Below, one piece after another: positions 23,350-31,924 of a stretch of DNA of 64,000 nucleotides. Position numbers and translations under genes: made by a program. Positions within the stretch are counted from its first letter, which is position 1. Each line of letters starts with the position of its first letter. The notes beneath the pieces are model-generated. The model had not been told where the DNA came from, searched no databases, and saw nothing but the letters and a program-made list of their open reading frames with translations. The DNA comes from Petaurus breviceps papuanus. Taxonomy: Eukaryota; Chordata; Mammalia; Diprotodontia; Petauridae. The stretch covers positions 5,774,412-5,838,411 of the forward strand of contig JAMXIF010000031.1 in assembly GCA_028583685.1 (NCBI GenBank), read 5' to 3'.

Positions 23350-23506
23350 GCTTTTTTTTGGAGGGGGGAGGGCAGGGCAATTAGGGTTAAGTGACTTGCC
23401 CAAGGCCATATGGCTAGTAAGTGTTAAGTGTCTGAGGCTGAATTGGAACTCAGATCCTTCTGACTCCAGGGCTGGTGCTCTATTCACTGCACCACCTAGC
23501 CACCCC
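23350..23506 (-). mobile_element. tRNA-derived SINE (SINE1/WSINE1 type), antisense
   Basis: gggcaattagggttaagtga, tgcccaaggccatatggcta and the head gctctattcactgcaccacc. The motif cagttgttcaatt left of the tail and cagttgttaaatt right of the head could be an imperfect target-site duplication. Confidence 0.85.
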
Positions 23507-23789
23507 AACCAGTTGTTAAATTTTCAGTGTGAGCCTTTACACCTTGGAAACTGGCAAATATTACAAGAAACAGCCTTGTTTATCATTATATGATAATCTA
23601 GTCTTAATAAGGTGATAGAGAAAATGTTAATAGTGTAGATTAAGCTTAAAAGTATGTTAGGGATACATTTTTTTTTTCAGAGAGATGGTTGTTAAATGTT
23701 TAGCACCATACCCCTATAACTCTATCCAAGCTCTTATTTTATCACTACCCTCATTTCAGATAACTGCTACAGGAAGACAGAAACTAACA

Positions 23790-23975
23790 TTACTCCTATT
23801 TACTTTTTTTGTATCATGTATCCTTTTGACTTTCCGGTAAAACCTATGGACCCCACCTTCTCAAAATGTTTTCATGCACATATAAGATTACAAAGGAAAC
23901 CAATTGTATTGAAAAACAGTAATCAAAATATTTTATATGTTAAAAAAAAAGAAATTCTGCACTTCTATGTGAGAA
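23790..23975 (+). mobile_element. Old DNA-transposon-like repeat (copy 2 of 3)
   Basis: ttttgtatcatgtatccttt, aaaacctatggaccccacct, agattacaaaggaaaccaat and caaaatattttatatgtt match copies 1 and 3 in order. Confidence 0.55.
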
Positions 23976-23999
23976 GTAGGGTTGAATGTGGAACAAATA

Positions 24000-24140
24000 G
24001 TAGGCCACAGATTCAGGAAGATCTGGGGTCATGTTCCACCTTTGATACTTCCAAGCTCTGTGACCCTGGGTGAGTCACATATTCCAGGCCAATTTAAGTT
24101 TTAGAACAGCTGCATGTCTGTATCCTTGGAGGGGAGTATG
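24000..24140 (+). mobile_element. tRNA-headed SINE, 'ggcaactc' body type, decayed
   Basis: attcaggaagatctggggtc, gtgaccctgggtgagtcaca and ccaggccaatttaag correspond to the head and body of the copy at 52690-52950. Confidence 0.45.
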
Positions 24141-24239
24141 CTGACAAGTGATGGCAGACTATTTTCAGTGTTAAGGTTTACCTCTTCCTAGATTTTTGTA
24201 TTTTGAGGATAATGTTCCATAAAATAAGGCAGAGATCAG

Positions 24240-24350
24240 TTAATCAATGTACTAGCATTCATCAAGGCTCACTGTGTGTCAGGCTCTGTGCTAAACACTG
24301 GGAATACCAAACAAACAAAAACAGTCCCTCCCCCTTAAGGAGCTTATTTT
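24240..24350 (-). mobile_element. L2 3' end, antisense
   Basis: tcactgtgtgtcaggctctg, tgctaaacactgggaatacc and tccctcccccttaaggagct are the antisense of the L2 3' UTR. Confidence 0.7.
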
Positions 24351-24454
24351 TGAATGGGGTGGGAATATGTATATAAATGGGTATTTTATAAGATTATTTG
24401 GAGAGTTGGTGAAAGGTGATCTGAGAGGGGGAGGCAGTACCAGCAAATGAGTCT

Positions 24455-24695
24455 CAAAGCATCTAGGTCTTGAAGTAGATAAAATTCTGGTACTGAAGTT
24501 AGGAAGACGAGTTCAAATTTAGTCTCATAGACTGACTAGATAAGCCTGGAAAAGTTACTTAATTTTTATCTGCCTCGCTTTTCTCAACTGTAAAGTGGGA
24601 ATAATAACAGTACCTACCTTCTGGGTTGTTGTGAAGATCAAATATTGTCATATGCCAAGCACAGTGCCTGTAGGCGTTTAATAAATACCTGATCC
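24455..24695 (+). mobile_element. MIR, near full length
   Basis: Has the classical MIR tail: gtgggaataataacagtacc, ttctgggttgttgtgaagat, then gcacagtgcctgtaggcgtt and taataaatacc. Confidence 0.85.
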
Positions 24696-25434
24696 TATCA
24701 TCTCTTGAAGCCTGAGCTTCTGAGAGATGGAAAACACTTAGGCATGGGTGACAGCCCATACAAAGGCACAGATCCAGGAGATGGAAAGTCATGTGTGAAG
24801 AACGATAAGTGGGACAGAATATTTCATCTTGGATTTTAAGAGTCTAGGGCAAGAGGGTAGGAAAGATTCAGGAACAAGCCATGTTTCTAGGTTCCCTTAA
24901 GCTATACACAGGGGACCACCAATTTCTCTTGCAGGGAATTCTGTCCTTAATGCTCCCTGATGTATGTAAACCTATATTAGGATGTTCAGCATCATTCCAA
25001 GGCATCATGAGGGTGCTTGTCTTCATTTCTGCTCAAGGAAGAATCGTGCCCAGTGAGTCAGATCTCCTCAGGGCCTGAACTAAGCTAGCTCCAGGATGTG
25101 AGTCACATTAAATGTGGCATTATCTGAGGACATGAGGATATTATTTTGGGCCACGAGATAGTGATATTGTTTGTACTCTGGGACCATGTGATTGTTTGTA
25201 AACATGAGACTTATAAGAAGTAGAGAATTTTAACATATGACATGGGCACATTTCACATTTGTGCAAATCAGTTACCTCAAGTGTAGACCTATAAGAGTAC
25301 TTCATGTAATTGCTTTTTAATCATTTTAAACATTCCTCATCCTCCCTCTTTGTTGAAGCCTTTCCTGTCAGTTTAAGACTGAACTGATACATCTCTCAAT
25401 TCTGAGAGTATTGACAACTCTGCACCAAATAATA

Positions 25435-25610
25435 TAGAAGGATTTATGGACAGAACACAAGATTTGGAGTCATCCAATTTGGATTCAAACCCTGGGTTTT
25501 GCGCCTGTGTGCCTTTTGGTAAATTACATCTTTGAATCTTAGTTTCCTCATCTGTCATGTGAAGGATTTAAATGAAATTGAAATTATCTCTCAGCTCTTT
25601 TATTTTGTCA
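25435..25610 (+). mobile_element. MIR/CORE-SINE
   Basis: atttggagtcatccaatttg, cttagtttcctcatctgtca and a decayed tail. Confidence 0.7.
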
Positions 25611-25769
25611 TCCCCACTATGATCCCAAATCTAGTACTTGATTCACTAGTGCCCATTTTAGGGGGGTCTCTGCATGTGCAATGGAGTCCAAACCTGAGAT
25701 TTGATTAGGGTGGAAGAATTCCTGGTGTTGTATCAAACTCCATCAATGCAGACTGGAAATTGTCTATAC

Positions 25770-25925
25770 TTTTTTTTTTTGGTGCTATTGTCTTGCAGCA
25801 TTTCCTGGGTACATTGGAAGGTTAGGTGATTTACCCATGGTCACACAGTGAGTATGTGTCCGAGGGAGGGTTTTAACCCACATTTTTCTGGACTGAAAGT
25901 CCAGTCCTTCATCCATTATACCATG
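25770..25925 (-). mobile_element. Decayed tRNA SINE, antisense
   Basis: T-rich tail, gatttacccatggtcacaca and the head ccttcatccattataccatg. More diverged than other SINE1-type copies. Confidence 0.55.
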
Positions 25926-25969
25926 ATGTTGTTTTTCCTCTCATTTTCCCAAGTATATTTCTAGTCTTT

Positions 25970-26095
25970 ACCCCTGTATTATTATTCTCTTTCCATTCAG
26001 ATTGCAAGCTTCTGGACTGATAGGACCATATTATCATCTTGGATATTTCCTATAGTTCTGGGAACATAAATACTCAAGAAATATTCCTTGCCTTC
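25970..26095 (+). mobile_element. L2 3' end
   Basis: cattcagattgcaagcttct, then aggaccatattatcat and aatactcaagaaatattcct resemble the L2 3' terminus. Confidence 0.45.
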
Positions 26096-26604
26096 ACTTC
26101 ACTTAAAGGCCTAAGCAATTAGTTTTAAGCAGCTTTACTGTGCTCCATACTCCTAGCATGGGTTATGCATTCACTATTTGTAGCTTGAAGTGGGTGGGAG
26201 AATAGACTAGGTTCTGGGAGAGATAACATTTGCTTTAAGCACAAATATATTTTATGCTTGGCAGATCCAGCAAGGAAAATTATGAAAGAACCAAAACATT
26301 GTTTCACAGGCACAAAATGTTTTGACATTTCTTCTTCAAATCAAGATGCTAAAGTGAATTTCTCCAAAGAATTGTAAAAGTTAGAGTCGATCTTAGGAAA
26401 TAGATGCCATTGCAGCTTCCTAGTAACTAGATTATTTGCAAGACAATTTAATGCAGACTGGTTTTCCAATGCTACCAGGAGATGAGAAGATGGAGTACAA
26501 GACCTCTTGAAGCCCCTTTTGGTTCTGGAATCAGGACTCTGTCACTCCAAGAGCATGTACGTCAGAGGAGAACTAGCTAACCAGATTGATGCAAAGAGAA
26601 ACAT

Positions 26605-26720
26605 CATCAAACATGTATTCAGTGTCCACTATACATAAGTCCCCAAGTAGCTGTTGAAGAGATAAAAAAATATATATCCAAGCTTACAAGGTGATTATAA
26701 TCTCATAGAAAATATAAAAC
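26605..26720 (-). mobile_element. L2 3' end, antisense
   Basis: aaacatgtattcagtgtcca and ccaagcttacaaggtgatta match the antisense L2 3' UTR in decayed form. Confidence 0.45.
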
Positions 26721-26759
26721 AAATACACAGAAAATTCTAATATAAAAAAGAGTGAAATA

Positions 26760-26945
26760 ATGGAAGCCGCAGTGAAAAGGCTGTGGCTTAAAAGGACCTT
26801 GGTCCAAAATCCTGCTTTTGATGCCACTCTCCCTGTGTGACTTGCACAACTTACAGCCTCCCTGGGTCTAGTTTCCATCCCTAAAATGAGAGTGTTGGGC
26901 TGGGTTACCTTGAAGGTCCCTCCAGTGCTAGATCCTATGACAAGT
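26760..26945 (+). mobile_element. MIR/CORE-SINE with L3-like tail
   Basis: gtttccatccctaaaatgag and ttaccttgaaggtccctcca, ctagatcctatgac. Confidence 0.7.
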
Positions 26946-27734
26946 GTAGAAGAGACACAAAAAGCAAAGTAGAATAGCAACTCAGAAAGAGGGTATTCAT
27001 TCTCTCTGATGAGGTAGATCACAGATCCATCAGAGTGCTGAAGTGAGAATGAATGACTGAGGAGAGAATGAATGAATGAACACCCTGACAGGATCTGTAA
27101 TGAATTAATTCATTCCTGGGAAAAGAAGTGGGTTTCATGAGGACCCTGGGCACCTGGAGTAGGGCACAAGGAAAGAAGGAGACCCACAAAGGGGGAGGAG
27201 GAGCACAGCTAGATAAATTCAGCTTTATTCACAATTTCTACAGCTGGCCTTCCCTCTGTGTATTCTGGGAATAGAAAGTCAACTTTCTTCCTGACATTTC
27301 AGAGGTCTGGGTTCAAACAAAAATGAGGACATCTAGTAATGCCAAAAGAAAATAAAAATGAATAACAGTTGGTTAGAGTAGGGGCAGACGAGGAGGAGGA
27401 AAGGAATTAGACGCATTTTAAAAACCTACAAAAAAGGCGACACTCCTACTCTGAAAGGTGAGGTAACACTGATTTTACACGAATTAACTTGCTTATTTCC
27501 ACTGTGAGAGCAAATATTCTCATCAATATGTGTGCACCACAGAATTCCTGACCAAGCAATCTAGGGCCTGTGGAGAGCGTCCAAAAAGCCTCTATTTGGA
27601 GCTTACAAATCTTAACTAATGTGTATGCCCCAGATAGCAAGCTTGAAACTGTCTGGAGGTTCTGGGTTTAAAGGTTCCGAACTATGAAACCTTTGGGGAC
27701 AGAGGGAAAGAAGCTGAAGCTATGAATAATAACA

Positions 27735-27835
27735 TGATTAATAATAAATAACAATAACTCACATTGCTAGAGTTCTTTGGCATTTACAGAGTACTTTCTC
27801 TGCATCAGTCCCTATGAAGATAGCAATTGCGAAGG
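27735..27835 (-). mobile_element. MIR tail fragment, antisense
   Basis: aataactcacattgctagag and tttacagagtactttctctg correspond to the antisense MIR 3' part. Confidence 0.45.
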
Positions 27836-27844
27836 GTATGGGTA

Positions 27845-28200
27845 TTGGATTTAGGGTTTAGGAAGACCTGGTTTCATATCTCACTTCATAGGTTTATCAA
27901 CTTGGTTTTGTGATTTAAACTAGTACCTTAGTTTCCTCATCTATAAAATGAGGAGGTTGGTGGGGCAGCTAGGTGGCACAATGAATAGAGCACTGGCCCT
28001 GGAGTCAGGAGGACCTGAGTTCAAATCTAGCCTCAGACACAACACAAAGACTAGCCATGTGACCTTGGGCAAGTAACTTAACCCCAATTCCCCTCAAAAA
28101 ATCCCCTCCCCCCCAAAAGAGGAGGTTGGACTTAATGGACCCCCAGAAAAATGCCACTTACATAAATTCCCTCTAAATGCCTTCAAACTCTTTAATAGTC
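27845..28200 (+). mobile_element. MIR/CORE-SINE split by a SINE
   Basis: Left part ends gtttcctcatctataaaatg aggaggttgg; right part resumes aggaggttggacttaatgga. The break is the SINE at 27961-28118. Confidence 0.7.
27961..28118 (+). mobile_element. tRNA-derived SINE with 11-bp target-site duplication
   Basis: ggggcagctaggtggcacaa, gagcactggccctggagtca, ctgagttcaaatctagcctc and tgggcaagtaacttaacccc. The duplication gaggaggttgg is exact at 27950-27960 and 28119-28129. Confidence 0.92.
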
Positions 28201-28227
28201 ATATTTTGAAAGAGCTTAAACAGACAG

Positions 28228-28480
28228 CAAGGGTAGCTAGGTGACACAGTGGATAGAGTGCTGGGCCTAGAATTAGGAAGTCATTTTCCTTAGTTCAAAT
28301 CTGACCTGGCACACTTACTAGTGTGGGACTTCAGGGAAGTCATTTAACCTTGTTTGCCTGAGTTTCCTCTTCTGTAAATTGAACTGGAGAAAGAAATGGC
28401 AAACCACTCCAATATCTTTGACAAGAAAATCCCAAATGGGGTCACAAAGATTCAATACAACTGAAAACAACCAAACAAAA
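28228..28480 (+). mobile_element. RTE/BovB-tailed tRNA SINE (MAR1 type), near full length
   Basis: Head gtagctaggtgacacagtgg, ttcaaatctgacctggcaca, then ttgcctgagtttcctcttct, caaaccactccaatatcttt, aaaatcccaaatggggtcac and an A-rich end. Confidence 0.88.
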
Positions 28481-28489
28481 AAAACCAAA

Positions 28490-30120
28490 AAATCACTATG
28501 GTCATTTACTATTGTATATTGTGTACCTCATATATTTTATCTGTTTCTCAGTTTAGTCTACCACTTTATTTCTTAGCCAGTACCAGATTGTTTTGATGAT
28601 TACTGCTTTATAACACAGTTTGGTATCTGATATTGCTAGGTCACCTTCTGTTTTCATTGATTCCCTTGATATGCTTAATGTTTTATTCTTCCAGATGAAA
28701 TTTGTTATTTTTTTTTAACTCTATAAATTTTTCTTGGTAGTTTGTTTGGTCTGCCAATAAATAAGTAAATTGATTTAAGTAGGATTGTTATTTTTATTAT
28801 ATTGACTTAGCATAGCCATGAGTATTTCTCAGTTGTTTAGAACTGACTCAATTTGTGTGAAAAGTGTTTGGTAATTGTGTTCATAAAATTTTGGGGTTTG
28901 TCTTGTCAGGTACACTCCCATGCTTTTTATATTTTTATTATTGTTGTTTAATTATTTCAGTCATGTCTAACTCATGAGTCCATTTTGGGTTTTTTTGGTA
29001 AAGATATTACAGCACTTTGCCATTTCTTTCTCCAGCTCATTTCACATTTGAGGAAAATGAGGCAAACAGGAATAAGTGACTTGCCCAGGGTCACACAACT
29101 AATAAGTGTCTGAGGTCAGATTTGAATTTACAAAGAAGTGTCTTTATGACTCCAGGCCTTGCACTTTAAACACTGTGCCATCTACTTTCCCCGTATTTTA
29201 TATTATCAGATATTTTATATATCATAATATTTTATATTATATTTTATATATCATAATATTTTATATTATATTTTAAATGGAATTTCTTTATCTCTTTCTG
29301 TACCCTACAACTTTGCTGAAGTTGATAAATATTTTACCTAGATTTTTAATTGTTAAGTATGCCAGTAGATTGTCTGCAAAAAGCGACATTTTCTTTCCTC
29401 ATTGCCTTTTTAAAGTTCTTCAGATTATTTTTCTTCTCTTATTGCTAGAGTTGGCATTTCTAGTACAATATTAAATGATAGTGAATGATTATCATGGTCA
29501 TCCTTGCTTCATACCTGATCTTATTGGGAAGGCTTCTTGTTTATCCCCACTACAGATAATTCTTGCTGATGGTTTTGGATAAATACTGCTTATCATTTTA
29601 AGTAAAGCTCCATTTATGCTTATGCTTTGCAGTGTTCTTTTTTTTTAAAAAATAGGAATGAGTATTCTATTTAGTCAAAAGCTTTTTCTGCATTTGTGGA
29701 GATAATTATATGATTTTTGTTGTTTTTGTTATTGATTTAGTCAATTATGCTGATAGTTTTTCTAATATTGAACCAACCCTGCATTCCTGGTAAAATACCA
29801 CCTAGTCGTAAGGTATGATCTTTGTGATATAGTGCTGTAATATTATTGCTAGTACTTTATTTGAAATATTTGTATCAATATTCATTAAGGAAATTGATCT
29901 ATAATTTTCTTTCTTTGTTTTTGCTCTTCTTGGTTTAGGCATCAGAACCATATTTGTGTCATAAAAGGAATTTAGTAGGACTTCTTTTTCACCTATTTTT
30001 TTCAAATTGTTTATACAGCATTATAATTAATTATTCTCTAAATTTTTGGTAGCATTCATTTGTGAATCAATCTAGTCCTGGGGGATATTCCTTAGAGAGC
30101 TCATTTATGGTTTGTTCACT
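28490..30120 (-). mobile_element. L1 ORF2 remnant (RT to C-terminal part), minus strand
   Basis: On the minus strand 30005-29802 reads [20 protein letters not shown] followed by [20 protein letters not shown], the N-terminal part of the L1 reverse transcriptase. 28740-28560 reads ITNFIWKNKTLSISRESMKT... CYKAVIIKTIWYW, the region after RT. A SINE (28925-29192) interrupts it. Endonuclease and ORF1 are not contiguous with it. Confidence 0.85.
28925..29192 (-). mobile_element. RTE/BovB-tailed SINE inside L1
   Basis: ttattgttgtttaattattt, cagtcatgtctaactcatga, ctccagctcatttcacattt, cccagggtcacacaactaat and gactccaggccttgcacttt. It lies inside L1 ORF2 sequence, so it is younger than that L1. Confidence 0.88.
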
Positions 30121-31430
30121 TTTTTTTCTTTCTTTGAAGTTAGTTTATACAGTTTATTAACAATATAGTCAATCATAATACAGTGGCATAAATTACCAAT
30201 GCCAACATCTTGTTGTAATGTAATGCCAAGGAAAGGCAACTTCCCAGGTTCAAAATACCAGCATAGGTGCTCTCTATTTTATTCAGTAACAAACCCAGAA
30301 CAGAGAAGATCAAAACATGACATCATTCAAAATACAGCATTTACTAAGTGTGATTAAATCATCTCCAAGGCCTACCCCACCCCAGGACTTTCCAATCATT
30401 CAATCAATTACAAAGTCTCTGTTCCAAATACTTCTCCACCCCTAGGCTATACCTTAATTAAGTCCACCAGGAAGCCCCTCTTCTCAAATGGAGATTAGTT
30501 TCCAAACATAAGTAAAATACATTCATTTGCTCAACCATAGAACACAAAAAGGTCAAAAGTTCCCCACCCCTGGATCACAATTGAATCTACCCCAGAGTTA
30601 CATCAAGTTTAAACACAGCACTTAATACCCAAATGGAGGTCTTTTCTTCATCTTGACACGAGGCAAGTTCTCAGCAATCTTAGTTCCTGGAGAGACAAGG
30701 CTTAGCAAGGCCATAAGATACATTGCCAGTCCCTTCATGAATTTATCCTCTGTCTGTAGAACAGTCCTAGAACCCCTGAACACATTAGCAAAGCCCTCTC
30801 CCAGGATTTCTGTAAACATACAACAAGAAAATCCTTCTTCAGGGCTTCTGAACCAACAGAAAGGCTCCCAGACCCCTGCAACAACAGCACTGTCCTTCAC
30901 CAGTGGACAGTATTCATTCTGTCTGCCGGACAGTCTCCAGACCCCTGCAACAACAGTACTGTCCCTCACCAGTGGACAGTATTCACTCTCTGTCTGCAGG
31001 ACAGTCTCAGGCCTTCTTAACCAAATGCCAGGTTCCGGGACTTCTTCAACAGGACAGTCTTTCACCAGTGGACAAATCTGGCAAAATAACATCAAAACAG
31101 ACAGACAAAGTACCAGCAAAACAGCCATGTCTCCTCAGTCCTTGGCAGCTCAGGGGGCAGGTCTCAAAAGTCCAGGGCAATTCAAAGCGGCCACCAGCAA
31201 TCTCTTAGTCTCTCTCCACGAGGTGCTGCTTCCAAAAAAGAACTTCCGCCTCTCTCTCGTGTCTCTCCAAATCTACGTCACCAGCTCCTCCCAGTCAGGA
31301 CTTTCTTTTCACATCAAAAAGTCCATCCCACAGGTGGGATTAACAAGCTCTGGGTTTTAATACAATCAATTTGAAAACCAAGCCCAATACAGGGGAATCT
31401 CCACATTCCATTACTATCACACTTGTCTAT
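30121..31430 (-). mobile_element. Inserted 1.3-kb element of unknown family
   Basis: Flanked on both sides by minus-strand L1 sequence but itself unlike L1. Read on the minus strand it begins near tgtgatagtaatggaatgtg (31430), has a TATA-like attgtattaaaaccc, an uninterrupted 168-codon frame (31128-30622), and AATAAA signals near 30280 and 30146, the latter about 15 bases before an A-rich end (aaagaaagaaaaaaaa). The layout fits either a long terminal repeat with an open frame or a retrocopy of a polyadenylated transcript. I found no convincing target-site duplication (CACTT occurs at both flanks) and cannot choose. Treated as a fossil; it looks fairly whole and not very old. Confidence 0.55.
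30622..31128 (-). CDS. Uncharacterised 168-codon frame in the inserted element
   Basis: Open frame wholly inside the 30121-31430 element. It starts MAVLLVLCLSVLMLFCQI, which looks like a signal peptide or signal anchor, and then carries a repeated unit: CPLVKDCPVEE, CPLVRDSTVVAGVWRLSG, CPLVKDSAVVAGVWEPFC. The repeats reflect an internal DNA tandem duplication (about 30.87-31.07 kb). I recognise no domain. It may be a real small secreted product of the element or a chance frame; nothing here shows expression. Confidence 0.3.
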   Translation of the reverse strand: MAVLLVLCLSVLMLFCQICPLVKDCPVEEVPEPGIWLRRPETVLQTESEYCPLVRDSTVVAGVWRLSGRQNEYCPLVKDSAVVAGVWEPFCWFRSPEEGFSCCMFTEILGEGFANVFRGSRTVLQTEDKFMKGLAMYLMALLSLVSPGTKIAENLPRVKMKKRPPFGY

Positions 31431-31434
31431 GAGA

Positions 31435-31900
31435 AAGATAGCCAGAGTTATCTTTACCCATCACTATAATTAGAGATTACTTTTTACTTCTGATCATCTC
31501 TCCTTAATCTATTGTCCAAGTCAGCTATTTTTTTCCATGAAACATTTGACATTTTCTTCTATTTTTTTTCTCTTCTGACTGTTTTATTGTTTCTTCATAT
31601 CTTATAGAATCATCAGCTTCAACTTGGCCAATTCTAATTTTTAAGGAGTTACTAAAAAAAAAATAACTCCTTAAAAATTAAAATTGGTCAATTGAGGCTT
31701 TATACCTCTTTTATAATTTGGCCAATTTGGATTTTTAAGAGTTATTTTCTTCAACATTCCAGCCCCTTCTTTTTTTTATCATCCACAGTGAAAAATTTTA
31801 TATGGCTCAAACTGGACCTTTTTAATATGTGATTTGCTGGAAAGACTCTTTCACTGAAGCTCATATTTGACATTTCTAGGTGAGATAAATTTTGTATTCC
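31435..31900 (-). mobile_element. L1 ORF1 coiled-coil piece, minus strand
   Basis: Minus-strand reading gives charged heptad-rich sequence like L1 ORF1 N-terminal coiled coils (antisense motifs gccaattctaatttttaagg and aagagttattttcttcaaca). It sits on the other side of the 1.3-kb element from the ORF2 piece, so ORF1 and RT are not in normal continuity. Confidence 0.6.
31628..31687. repeat. 24-bp near-perfect inverted repeat
   Basis: Arms 31628-31651 and 31664-31687 are reverse complements with one mismatch, around a 12-base A-rich spacer. It lies in L1 ORF1 antisense sequence. Confidence 0.95.
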
Positions 31901-31924
31901 TCTGACAGTATCCTGAGGATTTTT

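Noticed and set aside
30653-31360. 235-codon plus-strand open frame
   Set aside because: It is the antisense shadow of the minus-strand 168-codon frame; the poly(A) signals and TATA-like motif point to the minus strand.
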